Source: Gelatoporia subvermispora B
Lineage: Eukaryota; Basidiomycota; Agaricomycetes; Polyporales; Gelatoporiaceae
Length of the DNA: 64,000 nucleotides
Reading direction: 5' to 3'
NCBI GenBank assembly: GCA_000320605.2
Contig: KB445809.1
Coordinates: 499,422 to 563,421 of the forward strand
Part shown: positions 20,950 through 33,183 of the stretch, piece after piece
Layout: every line of letters begins with the position of its first letter
Numbering within the stretch: position 1 is the first letter of the stretch
Program-made: the position numbers and the translations under genes
The notes under the pieces: generated by a model
Seen by the model: the letters and a program-made list of their open reading frames with translations, nothing else
Database searches by the model: none
What the model was told of the DNA's origin: nothing

Positions 20950-23900
20950 TCAGCAATAATGTACAGAGTATGCCTTAATACCGACGTACTGTCTGAGTGT
21001 ATCATAGAGGAACTTGTAGCTTCTCAGGTTCCCCTTGAGCCTTCTAATGTCGAGACTGTACGTGTCGTCGAGGCGATCTATCCGCGTCAGCTCAACCGAA
21101 AACCGGACCTCGTCGCCCTGGTCCTGCTGGGTATCCCCGTATATGGCATCTGACGTCGAGGCAGGCACGTCGGTGCTGGACCCGCCAGCCACCGCCGCGG
21201 CAAGAAGAGTGTCGGGGGACGGCTCGCTTTCTGAAGCTTGCGGTGCGACTTGATGCATGGAAGATGCGGATACCTGGGACGACTGTCGACGCATGAGGAG
21301 TCCTCTGAGCATACCGCCCGAGCTGAACGAAGACTGGGACGGTAGCGGTAGACCACGCTTGTCCACCTGATACAACGTTAAGTGACTGCAACAAAACTGA
21401 CGAACATACAACCATAACTCACCCCATTGGAAGCAGCCGACCCGCTCATCGTGAACGCAGCCACACCATCGCGCAGACCGAGCCCGACACTCGTACCAAT
21501 CCTCTTTCTCTTGGGTCGAATGCAACGATACTTGTAATCGGCCTCCAGCTGGATCTCCACGCCCATGCCCTCGAGGACCGCTCGCACATGCTTCATGACC
21601 TCCGGCGGCGAGCCCGTCGTGATCATCGTCGTGTCGACTGCACCATGGTGCACACGCAACGAACCCTTCGGCACCGCGCCGCGGCCGCGCATGCGGTCCG
21701 CAAGGCTGCCCGAGAATGACATCTCGGTGTGCCCCGAGGCCGAGCGCTGCGGGTGTGCGGTGTGCGGCACGCGCTTGTCCATCGGCGTCGCGAAGAGCGT
21801 CTGCGCGCCGCCGTTCTGCACCGTGCTGCTCGACGAGGGCGTCGGCTCGCGCGGGACGACCTCCACGTCCGAGACGGGCAGACTCTTGTCCGCGTCGTCG
21901 TCGAGCGCGTTGCGGCCCTTGCTCTTGGAGCGGAACCACTGCATGACGCGGCTCGCCTTCATCGTCGACGCAGGTACGCTCGCCGTGCGCTGGCCTTTGA
22001 GCGCTGTGGGCGGGACCATGTCTGTCTGCGATGCGTCCGCGAAGTGCGGAGTAGTAGGCAGGACGGTGGGGGCGGTAGGCTCCGGGGTCTTCTCCTTCTC
22101 CTTCTCGAAATGCGAGCCCTTCTCCCGCACAGGCGTCTCAGCAGCCTTCCGGCCGCGAGGCTTGGTCGCGCGCTCCACCATGATCGTGAGCGTGTTGCGC
22201 CTGCGGTTCTTGCCATTTGCCGAGGTGTCTGGGGTCAGCAGCGTCGAGCTTGCGGTTGCATCCGTGATCGCCGCGGGCGATGCAGACGCAGGGACCTGCA
22301 ATGTGGACGGCCGCCTGCCACCTTCCGGCTTCGGTGTTGCGAGAACAGTGTCCGTCGAGGGAGTACGTCCGGTAGAGGGTCGCTTGCCGTCCACATTGCC
22401 ATTCGCCTGCTCGGCCGAGCCAGTGCTGAACATCCGCGAGATGCCGATCTTGTCGATAGAGATACCCTTGCGGTGGCGGCTCTTGTTCGACGACGCCGAG
22501 TCGGTCGACCCAGAACTTGACTGAGCATGCGCAATCCTCTCGTCCTTGGAGGCAGCAGGGGTGGCTGGCGGTCCAGTAACTTCGATGGAGACAACTGGCG
22601 GCGTTGTGGTCGCTGAGACGGCGGAGTGCTTGCCAGATGCTGCCTCTTGGCCTTGCCGATTGTTGCTGCGATCTGCTGTCGGCGGCCCTGGCAGAGGTTT
22701 CTCGGCAGCCGAGGGTCTCCTCGCTGGCCGCTCTTGCGCAGAGCTCGAACCATTTGTCGTAGCACCGCTACCATTGACGGTGGTACCGTCCTTTGTCGTG
22801 GGCCGGCTTGGCGGCTTATCTGACTCGCCATATTCCACCTGGATCGTGTGACGGAACGCGCCCTTGGCCCGCTTGCCATCTGGTGACATCTTGACAGGCT
22901 CGACAGTGGGTGCATGTGTGCTGCTCTTCCGAGGCGTGTTCTCGCTGTCGCGGCGCGCCCGCGAATCATGCGTGGCAGGGATGACGGGTGAGGGAATGGA
23001 AATGGACGGGGTGTCATTGGTGGGTGTGGGCGCGAAAGGATCGTCGTCGAGCGCCGCTGGTGAAGTCGTGGGGAGCACAATGGCCGAGTTGACTGCGCGG
23101 CGTGAGCTTTGTGATCCGGACGTCGAGTACATCTGCTGATCTGCAGACGTCTCGTAGAGGAACTCTGGCTGCGCTTCGTGTGCATGTCGGGCTGCGCGGG
23201 AACTGGATGGCGGTGGGACGTAGGTATCTGTGCGAGCGCTGTGGCTACGCGACATCTTGGTAGTAGAGGCCTCCGCAGCAGATTGGCGCATCTGCCGTTG
23301 ATATTGAAGGCGCTTCTGGTGGTGCTGTTCAATCGCGGCGCGCTCGAGGTCTTCAACGCTCTTGCTGAAGGTATGCGCGTATGGAGCAAGCCACTTGTGT
23401 GCCATGATAGCTGGGAGATCTGCCCGACGAATTGGGTCGGGCACGAGCATCATCGAGAGTAGGTCACGGGCTTCCGCCGAGATGTAGTCCGGGAAGGAAA
23501 GTGGGGTGTTGACGATATACTTGTACAGCAAGTTGATGTTGTCGCCGTCTGGGTTCTGCGGGTCGTCATCGAATGGCAGATAGCCTGCCAGCATAGCATA
23601 GAGAATAACACCGCAGGACCAGATGTCAACTGCGGAACCGACGTATAGGCCGTCGGAAATGACAAGCTCGGGTGCTGCATAACACGGCGAGCCACAGCTC
23701 GTCTGCATCAAGTCATCTGCACGATGCTCGAAGCGGTTGGCAAATCCAAAGTCGGTGATGATAACGTTCCGGTGTTTATCGAGAAGTAGATTCTCCAACT
23801 TCAGGTCACGATGGACAATTTTCTTCTGATGGATGTACCAGACGCCAGAGATGAGCTGCGAGAACAGCTTGCATGCGTCCTTTTCCCGCAGATAGCGATG

Positions 23901-24495
23901 TGCAAGGATATGGTCGAACAGCTCGCCACCGGAGGCATATTCAAGGATGATGCCAATATACTTGTCGGTCTCGATCACGTCGTACAGACGAACGATGTTT
24001 GGGTGTTTGAGGGTCTACGAACAGTTGAAGTCAGCCAAACGCAGACGTAGTGCTTGAACAACGTACCCGCAGCACCTCGATCTCACGTTCAACTTTCGAC
24101 ATACGCACAGACGAATCGATGTTCCCCCGCCGGATGAGCTTCACGGCGACTTCCTCTCCCCATTGCATGTGCAGGCCCAACTTGACCTTGCCGAACTCTC
24201 CCTCCCCCAACGTCTGCAGTAACAGATACGGCCCGAACTTAGGGATCGTCCGCCTCGGGTGAGCGGCTGCATACTCCAGGGCGGCAGGGTGAGAGTAGAT
24301 GTCGCGATAAGTTGGCCGCTCATCCTCCTGCGGCTGCGATGTGGTTACTGTATGCGACGCCCGCTTCCTCGAGGAGACTTGCGCGACCGTTGAAGATGGC
24401 ATGGGTTGCACAGAGACGGGTCTATGCGCCTGCTGCCGCGATGGACCGGGCTGCGACTGGTCTTGTACCTGAAGGTTCGAGGAGAACGGATCCAT
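20950..24495 (-). CDS. KIN4: Kin4-type Ser/Thr protein kinase with KA1-like tail
   Basis: CAMKL-family kinase of 1,145 aa in three exons: 24495-24067, 24014-21423 and 21366-20950. The kinase domain (about residues 75-345) has the glycine loop LGEGEFGKVKLG, VAVKLIRRG, HRDLKLENLLL, DFGFAN, TSCGSPCYAAPE, DIWSCGVILYAMLAGYLPF and the insert DDDPQNPDGDNINLLYKY. This follows yeast Kin4/Frk1 rather than Kin1 or Snf1. A long Ser/Pro/Thr-rich central region is probably disordered. The C-terminus (FSVELTRIDRLDDTYSLDI, then SYKFLYDTLRQ) looks like half of a KA1 membrane-binding domain. In budding yeast Kin4 holds the spindle-position checkpoint; the same role here is inference. Long antisense frames over the central region are composition artefacts. 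Confidence 0.88.
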
Positions 24496-26809
24496 GGCGG
24501 GTGTGCAGTCGAGATGCGCGGGTGTACAGCAGGGAAGTTTTGGGGAAATTGGAAGGGAAAATCAAGGGGGAAGTGTTGGGTTGATGGCTGGCTGAGAAAT
24601 ACTGGCTGTGAAGCGAGAAGATGCAACAACAGCACGGCAGTTGGCATGGTGGAGAAGAGAGAATGAATGGTAACAACTCACAATCAAGACAGTGTAAAGA
24701 GGGGGCTGTACAGGAGCTCGCCGTGCTGGACGGCGAGGAGACGAACTGTGGTAATCTTGAAAGAAGGAACGATGGTGGGCCAGCAGCAACCGTCCGGCTT
24801 GGCGCTTCCGCTAAACGCATGACTACTCCGGCTTGCATAATCAAGCGGAATCTAAACCCTCCTTATTCTTGTTTTATCTTTTATCCACGGACCATATCAA
24901 ACGTGCCTCAGTGATAAGCTGTCCATCGCTCTCGTCATCGCACACAGCAGCACACAACCAGCTCGTATGTTTTATTTTCCAACAACTACACGAGTCGCAG
25001 CTGTCGTTCGACGCCGTGGGTTTGAGCGAGCTACCTCCGCCGCATCCTCCGCGAAAGGCAACTCTCAAATCGGAGCCAGTAGATTTCATTTCCCGTCCAC
25101 GTTCATCGGCAAAGAGAAAGAACAGACATGTGAGCACGCGACAACCTCATTCATCTTTTCTTCCGTTCCTTCGCCACGTCATGTTCCTCGGCCTCAAGGA
25201 TCCTGCGACGCGAGCGTGGATGTTCCTGACAGACGATCGCGGAGGCAGGACGGACGCACTGTAGATGCTCGAACAAAGCCCGGTCTTGTGCAGGCGCGAG
25301 CGCGCGCAAGAAGCACGAAGGCGAACGCGAACATCCCCGCCACTTCAGCAACCATAGCGACAACTCGCGATATATCAGCCTCGACGCTTCCTCGACGAGC
25401 ACTCTGGGACAACTCTGGGGAATCGAATGACATCAAGGGTTGGCAGAAGACGGCTGCAACTCGGTACACTCCCGCATAGCAATGCGGAGGAGTCTGCATT
25501 CTGGGTCTCTGATCATCTCGCATACCCGTATCACTAATACTACCAATTTACCTGGTTTCGCAAAGGGTTCCGCTGGGAGACTTGTGTTGCGCGCTGGATA
25601 ACCATCTTGTAATCTTGGCCTCCAGTGTATTATTGGCCTGTCTTCCTTGAAACTTTGCCGTTGCAGTGAGTGGCTCACTCTCGGGGTCCCCACGACTGTC
25701 ATCTTGTTTGCTGTTCTTGGAAAGTGAATGCGGCTCAGCGGCAATAACTTGATTAGGTCACGCCGAGCCCGCTAGGATGTCAACCAGAACTTAATCTATT
25801 GAGCATCCATACAAGAAGGAAAGTGCGCTTACGCACAAGTACAAAGGTACGCAGTCGGTGTGGGACTGACAAGACCGAATACGCGCTCATACCTCATTGA
25901 AGTTTAACCAGTCTTTGGGCAGGTCCCATGTCCTGAATACAAGGTCTGGTGCCAGACCCCTTGGTGGGGGATGCAATGCGCGTCCGTGCGTCCGACCAGC
26001 CCCTGTTGTATTTCGTACTCAATCATTCTCGCACCCTATAGTAAATGGCCCGTACCAGATGCGCGGATTCTGCCACGACGTTCGTACAATCGGGGCAACC
26101 CTAGTGTGGGCCCCGGCCATCTATCACACTTTCCTCGGAACTGTTCCGTCAGTCGCCATGTCTGGTCTTGACTCTCTTTTCCTTGCTCGACGTGTAGTTG
26201 GCGAAGTGCGAACCCCCTGCACCACCGAACTGGTACCCATTTCAATGACATTACAAGCTCCATATCCAATTCTAGCATAGCTACCTCGCACGCCGAACCG
26301 GGTGGCCTGGTGTTTTATTCCTCGATACCTGCAACCTCCCCCTCAGTCGACGCGGAGAGCAGTAGGCAACAGGACCGCCGAAAGATCTCCTAAACTTGAT
26401 CGAGGCAGTGCTCAAACCGCATTGGAAGACACAGATATTCTATCTCCGTATTCTCGTCCCAACATTTCTGGAGAATTCCGAGTAGTAGACACCGTTCTAG
26501 TTATACTGGTGTATTTCGATCTCAATTCCGAGACCAAACGTGCGACTTCTGAGTCACCATTGCTTTCCCGAAGGCTATGACTTTGCAAAAGCAGGTAACT
26601 TGAAGTACTTCCTACCATGGACATCTATATATTTTACACCTCTATACGTAACTTCTGCCCCAGCTTAAGTGTGCCTGACCGGCCGAGCTTCCGTCAGCAT
26701 CGGGTTAGCACCGATTTATTCCAGTCCTCATCCTCCTTGCATCCGCAGAATCCTTCTGTTCTTCTCCGCCCTTTGTTTGGCGGATCCCGCACCGCATCCG
26801 TGCACCTCC
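24496..26809. other. Long intergenic region
   Basis: About 2.3 kb. A plus-strand open frame at 24967-25479 (about 170 codons) is basic and low-complexity. It has no domain and overlaps an equally open alternative frame, so it was not called. The remainder shows no gene. Confidence 0.35.
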
Positions 26810-28782
26810 TCACACGTTGAGCTCCGCTTTCCCACCCTTCTCGACGCTCAGCTTGAGCTCCTCGTCCGCGAGCGCAGGGCGGACCCACTCCGCGAGGAAG
26901 CGGTCGACCTGCTCGGGCGCGCGGCCAATGAACGTGCTCGGCTCGAGCAGCGCATCGAGCTGGCCCTTGATCGGGTCGAAGTACGGGTCCGCCTTCACGC
27001 GCTCGATGAGGTCGTTCTCGAGCCCGAGATGCTTCACCTGGTGCGCAGCCTCGTGGGAGAGCACCTACAACAGCCGCGTGAGCACGCGCCAGCTAGCTCC
27101 CGCGGCTCCGGGGAAAGCGGACGCCCCGGGGAAGATTTGCTGCACTCACCCGGATCTTCTCGTGCGCCTCCTGGCGGTCCCCGCCGGCCTTGACCACGGC
27201 CATGATGATGTTCTCGGTCGCCATGAACGGCAGCTCCTGCGCGATGCGGCGCGCGATCACTTTGGGGTACACGACAAGGCCCTCTGACACGTTCTGGAGC
27301 GTGGTGAGAACGATGTCCGCGGTAAGGAACGCCTCCGGCAGAGTGATGCGGCGATTAGCACTGAAGTGGATAGGGTTTGGCGATACAGTGAGGGAAGATC
27401 AGCAAAGTTGTATTGGTGAAACACACCTGTCATCGAGGGTGCGTTCGAACCACTGCACGCTGGAAGTCATCAGTGCATTTTGGTGCAGCACCATGAGGTG
27501 GCGAGCTAAACTGCATATCCGCTCCGAGCGCATCGGGTTCCTCTTGTACGCCATGGCCGACGATCCAATCTGGGTAGACTCGAAGGGCTCCTCAACTTCC
27601 TGTGAAGGATCAGTTAGTACGCAGTCGAAGATGTACTGCACGCGCGGTGATACCTTCAGGTTAGCCAGGAGACGCAAATCCGTGGCCAGCTTATGTGCTG
27701 TGGCACCGAGACCCGCCAGGGGAGCCAGAACATCGATATCGATCTTGCGCGAGTACGTCTGGGATGTGACCGGGTACGCATATCCGAAGCCAGACAGACG
27801 CGTGACCAGACGGTCGAGCTCTTCGACCTGTGCACCCATTAACCAGCTATAAGGAGGGGAATGTCAGAAGACCCACCTTGTCGTGATCGCCGTCAAACAG
27901 CGCGAGGAAGCTTGCCTGGGTGCCTGTCGTACCCTTGACACCACGGAAGCCCAAGTCGTCGCGGGCACGCTTGAGGTTACGCAGATCCCAGAGGAGCTCC
28001 TGGAGCCAGAGGGTCGTCCGCTTGCCGACAGTAGTCAGCTGCGCGGGCTGGAAGTGCGTGAAGCCGAGCGCCGGGAGCGCGCGGTACTGCTCCGCGAACT
28101 TCGAAAAGCGGTCGATGACCACTGCGAGCTTCTGGATGAGCAGGGTGAGTCCCTCCCGGAGGAAGATGAGGTCGGCGTTGCTGCATATCCTGTCTCAATC
28201 GCCCGTAAACTCCAACGGATAGATCAAACACATACTCAGTCACATAGCACGACGTCGCGCCAAGGCTGAGACGCAGGTCAGTCAGGAAGCAGACCAATGT
28301 AATTGTATAGCGGAACACACTGGATGATGCCCGCCGCAGCCGGAGCAACCTGGCCAAAAGTGTGTACGTGCGCCATCACATCATGACGGCGCTTCTTCTC
28401 TTCCACTGCAGCAACTTCAAATTGCTCAGCGGTGAGGTGCTAAGATCCTATTCTTCAGAGACACGATGACGAGCAAAGTCACGCAACACACGAGGTTCGC
28501 CTGCATCTGCTCGATCGCCTCAGCCGGGATGGGCAGACCGAGCTCCTTCTCCGCGATGGCGAGGTTCAGCCACAACTTCCGCCATGTATGGAAGCGCATC
28601 TAAGCAAAGCTCTCAGTCGCAACCTCCATGCTCCAATATAACTCGTACGAACGGCCGGAGAGAAAAGATGTGCCATCTCCTTGCTTGCATATCGGCTGCG
28701 CCAGACGCATGAGCGTATGCCTGTCAAAGAGAGAGTGGCAAGACCTTGAGAGCGGGGTCTGGTATGTGTCAAAAGACTCCAT
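26810..28782 (-). CDS. ADE13: Adenylosuccinate lyase
   Basis: Cytosolic purine enzyme acting twice: SAICAR to AICAR, and adenylosuccinate to AMP, releasing fumarate. About eight short exons give roughly 480 aa. The N-terminus [20 protein letters not shown] continues to [19 protein letters not shown]. Later motifs are [15 protein letters not shown] (active-site His segment), [18 protein letters not shown], the fumarase/aspartase-superfamily signature [16 protein letters not shown] and [10 protein letters not shown] near the C-terminus. Two splice choices near the N-terminus are tentative. Joining at CCG GCC or one codon later changes one or two residues. No frame breaks were seen. It is a single-copy housekeeping gene, useful as an anchor for comparing strains. 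Confidence 0.92.
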
Positions 28783-29208
28783 TTTGTCGACTGCTGCAAT
28801 ACGCAATCGGGTATTTGCTGAAGAGGGAAGAGTGCTTGATTTTGAGATTTTGGAAAGTGAGATTCAGATCTATATATTCTCACGGTCACGTTTCCGCGTT
28901 GGAGGGCCTCGCCGCCGTCGCGGACGCGGCTCACGTCGGTGGCGGCGACGACTTAGATCTGCATGGACATGGAAGGGTCGTCAAATTACTATCGGCCAGT
29001 TGCTCGAAGCAGATGAGTACAACAACTACGAATCTTAGTGTTAATGTAAACATATCGCGGGACAGCCAAGTTTTACGCAATAATCATCGGAGCTGCGAAT
29101 TCCTAGACCTTTTTAATTTCTACCGAACGACGTATATTATCGCGATCCAGCATCGCTAAGGCGGAGTCATTTGGTACCATACGTAGTGCGATATTCCGAC
29201 AGGAATAT
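28783..29208. other. Intergenic
   Basis: ADE13 upstream region and 3' region of the Cys-rich secreted gene. No gene was recognised. Confidence 0.45.
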
Positions 29209-30123
29209 TCAAGCTGAACACATTCAGATGAGCGCGCAGGCTTATGATGTAATGCGCAAACTTACCGGCGAATATCAACACTGACAGAGTCAGGGACACC
29301 ACTAGCATGCCAAAACCCTTGTCCTGTGTGCCAATTGCACCGCTATTCAAGGATGACAATGGGCCTGTTGCCAGAGGGGAGGACCCATCGTTGCTACCGT
29401 CCGAACCATCGAGCGAGTTCGTAGCCGAGATGCTCGGGGTAGAGCTGGAAATCGGACTGAACGTCACTATGGGCGAGGGCGAGTCCGTCAAGGGGTCGTC
29501 TCCAGAGTCGAACGAAGATGTCGGTTCCGGGTCGAAAGTATCCGTGGGTGAGAACGTGGGTTCCAGCGAGACTGTAGGTTCCGAAGAAAACGTAGGTTCC
29601 GGCGACGGCGTGATGTGGGGTGTGGTATGCTTTGTCGTGGATTCCTTCGGCGGCGTGAATGTAGGGGCCGGATCCGGGGGAGGAACTATGGTCTCCGGAG
29701 GAGGAACTATGGTCTCCGGAGGAGGCGGAGCTCCGGAGCATACCTCTCCATTGGAGCAACAACCGCCGCCCGCTACGCAGTATTCGCTACGAGTCTTGGT
29801 TGAGTGCCATTCACTTCATGAAGGAACCAGCGACCAGCTCACCCATTGGGGCAGAAATTACCATCTGCGCCAAATCTAAGTCTACGTGCATGAATATACG
29901 GGACAGGGTGCTCACCTGAGCAACACTCGGCGTTATCGGGGTAGCAGGTATCCGCAGAGCAGAGATCCCAGCCGACAGGACAACCAGATGCGAACGACTC
30001 GAGTAGGGTCCTGTTCGAGACGGACAGGGCCGCTCGGGGCTGGCGGACCCTCAGGAAGTCGTCCGCGACGGCAGCAGAGCGCACGAGAAGCGGGAGAAGC
30101 AAGACCGCAGAGAGGGCGAGCAT
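29209..30123 (-). CDS. Cys-rich secreted protein, probably GPI-anchored
   Basis: Four exons on the minus strand, 30123-29916, 29864-29843 (22 nt), 29786-29266 and 29213-29209, give 251 aa. A signal peptide covers about residues 1-18 (MLALSAVLLLPLLVRSAAVA). A Cys-rich block of about 50 residues follows (CPVGWDLC, CYPDNAECC, FCPNGEYC, GGGCCSNGEVC), resembling small fungal CCxxG-type modules. A Pro/Thr/Ser-rich stalk begins with a PPPETIV repeat pair. A hydrophobic tail (GFGMLVVSLTLSVLIF) ends at the stop, as GPI-attachment signals do. The last exon has two sense nucleotides plus the stop. Likely a wall or surface protein; function unknown. Confidence 0.72.
29689..29724 (+). repeat. 18-bp tandem duplication
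   Basis: The unit GAGGAACTATGGTCTCCG occurs twice in a row and encodes, on the minus strand, the repeated PPPETIV stalk of the Cys-rich protein. In-frame repeats of this kind change stalk length between alleles. Confidence 0.75.
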
Positions 30124-30765
30124 ACTGCACCGAATGCACTCAAGTGCGTTCGTATCTCCGTACCCTGGTGCCTGTGCGTCAGTGTAAGATCAGAGTTCGT
30201 CTCCCACAAACATCCTCTCCCCCCACGACCCAATTTATACCTTTGTCCAAGCTGCATCGCCACGTCGCTAGTCAGGTTCGCCCCAACGTACGAAAGCGAC
30301 TACTTATGTGTCCATACGCAGTATAGTCACTGATGAGTGGCCAGTCATCTTCGCTGCCGCCGACACGCCCTAACGGAACTGAATGACAAGCGTGCATATC
30401 GATCCGCCAAAGGGCGGGCGAGCGTCTATCCCGACAGCTTCGATCACAGCGGGAATTTGGACCATTATGGCGCTGGACAACGCACTTGGCGTTGCCAAGA
30501 AGCCCACCAAGCACTTCCGGAACCAATCTTCTCAGCTGGTGGACAATTATGCCCTTGATTTATCAACGCGAAGGATGTGTGGACGTCGTCTTGGAGGGCG
30601 GGTTATGCTGTGCCGAAACCGGGGCGCATCATACAAAGCTCATATGAGGTCGCTAAATACATGAAGGTTACGTTCTGAAGAGAGAGATGGATGTCAACTA
30701 GTGGACAGGCATCGCACATGATTAGCACAAGTGAAGGTCGCCTCAAGGCTGTGCAGGTGACAGGT
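30124..30765. other. Intergenic
   Basis: Upstream region of the Cys-rich secreted gene. No gene was recognised. Confidence 0.4.
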
Positions 30766-31077
30766 TCAAGGGACACCTATGACCCCGTTGAGGGTGGCGG
30801 CGCCGTACGTCTACCCCATGATCAGTGATATGTCACCGATGAATGAGTACCGTTCGCCTCACAGAAGAACAAGGCCAACAATAGCGGCAGCAGAGCCAGC
30901 ATAACGAATGCGAGAGCGAGTGTTGTCTTGACACTTGTTCCTGTACTGCCCTCGGAGCCGTCGACCCCAGTTGCGCGAGTTTCACTGGTAAGTGGAGAGT
31001 TATTGAGATGGTACACTCCACTTCCTCCGATCGATATATTCGACAAAGACGCCGTGACCTTCCCTTCCGGTTCTACA
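30766..31077 (-). pseudogene. 3' part of a surface-protein gene, N-terminus not found
   Basis: The minus-strand exon from about 31077 encodes a Ser/Thr/Gly-rich stretch followed by a hydrophobic segment (TTLALAFVMLALLPLLLAL). It is then spliced over a GT-AG intron to a last exon of a few codons (stop at 30766). This is the same tail architecture as the genes at 29209, 31761 and 34665. Upstream to 31430 the frames look partly coding, but no signal peptide or start could be joined without arbitrary splices. It could be an intact gene with unseen small exons or a truncated relic. Confidence 0.35.
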
Positions 31078-31760
31078 ATGAACGTAAGACATTAATGCAC
31101 CGTGTAAGTGGCGACGTTGTTGCATTCGACTTATGGATCGTGATGTACCGTAAGTGGATAGAGACAAAGTGGCAGACCTAGCATGATCCAGCTTTGATCA
31201 GCGCCACATGACAATCTGTAAAAGCTGTTGCACGTACGCCCTGGTGAACTCGGTTGAGTTCGAGGTCGATACTAGCATGCGGCTATGCACAGGGGACACT
31301 CCCGGTCCCAACTGTGTAAGCACCGGTGAATGGAGGATGATCAGGGAGATGTACATCAGAGAAGAGTGTAGGAGCATAGTTCACAAGAGCTGCCCGCCAC
31401 GGCTGTCAGACGGTGCAAGCTCTAGCTGATGAGGATGGGGCGGTGCTTATGTAGTATTTGGATGTATAGACATGAGGCTCTAGATGAGACTGCTCGAGGA
31501 TGGCCTAGGTCCGCATCGTTGCAAGCCTAATTGCACCCGTTGTCACTGTCCTGTAGTTACGCGTAGGTCCACAGGTCTACGCCACCAATTCAGAAAGTGC
31601 ATGGCTGCCTTGCCTGTGGAGGGACGAACGAACGTGTGTGCGGCTTCTGGTAGGATCGGGTCCGAAGGCCAGAATAGTTCCACCGGCAGCCAGTAGCCAT
31701 TTGCGCGCACTAGTTGGTCTGACCCCATGAACATGTTTTCGATTTGAACTACGAAAGCGG
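31078..31760. other. Unresolved, possibly coding remnants
   Basis: Short frames on the minus strand around 31200-31430 may be upstream exons of the surface-protein fragment at 30766. No start codon with a signal peptide was found. Confidence 0.25.
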
Positions 31761-32342
31761 TTATGCGAACACTGAACCGCCGGTTTCAATCAGCGTCCCG
31801 GATGACTATGATAAGGAAATAACTCACAAGCACATACGATAACCAAGAGGAAATAGATAATGAATAAGAAGTCATAGGATGAAGTAGAGGCAACAGCAGC
31901 ATTACTGATAACAGACGTATGGGGACCTGCGTAAGCGGTACTGGAGATGAAAACGGTCCCCCCTCCGCTCAGCGTCGTAGTGACTAGAGCAACGGAAGGG
32001 ATGGTAGAGGTCACCGTCGACGCTGCCGACCTGGATTTAAACATTGAAGATCTCCCCAAATGAGAATAGGTAGCGTACTGTCTGATTTTGATGTGGTGGC
32101 TACCGTTCCTCTCGAGCTCCCAGAGTTGGCGCAAGAGCTCGGGCAGTGACTTCCAGCCTCCCTTAACGTCCGACTCGCAATGGGGGAGTTTGTAGCCGCA
32201 TACAACGAGTTAAAAGGGGTTGTCGCAGGGATACTATACTCGATGTCAGTGTTGGGTGCAGACATCGTACAATTGAGCAAACCTGGTCGCAGCCTGTACG
32301 GTGCGCAATGCGGGAAGAACGATCACCGCGGACAGGAGCATT
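31761..32342 (-). CDS. Small Ser/Thr-rich surface protein
   Basis: Proposed four-exon gene of about 140 aa. The ATG at 32342 opens a signal peptide (MLLSAVIVLPALRTVQA). A 49-nt intron then leads to a Ser/Thr/Asn-rich exon. A second intron (GTACGC donor, 59 nt) joins a Thr/Ser/Val/Gly-rich segment. The frame then runs into a hydrophobic tail (YDFLFIIYFLLVIVCA), completed by a last exon of four codons including the stop. No catalytic domain was recognised. The signal-plus-tail layout fits a GPI-anchored or single-pass surface protein. Exon joins are inferred, and the second intron is the weakest. Neighbouring genes at 29209 and 34665 share the architecture, including a tiny last exon. Confidence 0.5.
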
Positions 32343-33183
32343 CTGCGAGTGCACGACATGATTGCTGTGAAGAGCCAGCTGTATTCTCCGCCACCGCATG
32401 AAGTACTACTCCAGAGGCCAAGCAGCTTAGGTCGAGGCTGCATCTTGATAATTGAGCTCCACTTCGGCAATATAGACTTTCCCGGATGTATTGTCTCCTT
32501 TGGCACGGACCAGTTGGTCCAAGTAGGTCCACCAGCATGCTCGTCCAATCACAACGCTATACAGCATGCAACATAGGGGACGGCGGCATGTCTTGTCTTA
32601 TGGAGCCGATCTTCTGACCCTCGTCAAAGGTCTATGTACAAGACGCACAGAAGGTAAGGAACTTGTCATTTTTGGAGGTCTGAGGGCATGACCAAGCAAA
32701 AAAGACGCAAGCTATAGTCAAAGATGGCAAAGTATGACTGAGATCCGCTACCAGGTCGGTGCGGCTCAGAACCACGAGTGACGAGTCAAGCCAAGATGCA
32801 AGTCGCCTTGAGCTGCCAACAGGAGCTGCACGGCTCGGATGTACGGACCGGCCTTAACGCTTACACTCGCGGTTCGGACGGGCGTCTATCCAAACCAGAC
32901 GTTTTGCTGCTTCACAAAGTGGGTATTTGAACACCTCATTTTGATTTTTATTCGCGGTCTGATGGCTAGATCCAGAATCCAGAATCATCGTTACTGAGCG
33001 CAGAGTAATACTACGTGTAATCAGCTTAGGTGAGTCGCGTCGACTTACTTACGAATCCGTGAATTGATCTTGACCCACATATTCCCTCTGAACCGGTCAG
33101 CACAAAGCAGTGGCCACGTGTCAGCGATCTGCAACTCCCCGTGCTCTAATACTTACGATACTGCTTGTGCTAGTTGACACGAG
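32343..33183. other. Intergenic
   Basis: About 840 bp between divergent genes. It must hold the promoters of the surface-protein gene and of the F-box gene at 33184. No exon was recognised. Confidence 0.45.

Noticed and set aside
21565..22524. 319-codon open frame on the plus strand, with other long frames nearby
   Set aside because: They lie antisense to the Ser/Pro-rich, GC-rich middle of the kinase gene. The open frames are a composition effect and encode no domain.
24967..25479. Basic 170-codon open frame in the 24.5-26.8 kb gap
   Set aside because: Low complexity, overlapping equally open frames, no splice pattern and no recognisable domain.
29394..29762. Alternative minus-strand frame with a Gly/Ser-His repeat over the Cys-rich gene
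   Set aside because: The frame joined to the Cys-rich exons continues to a hydrophobic tail and stop. This one has no start and no domain.
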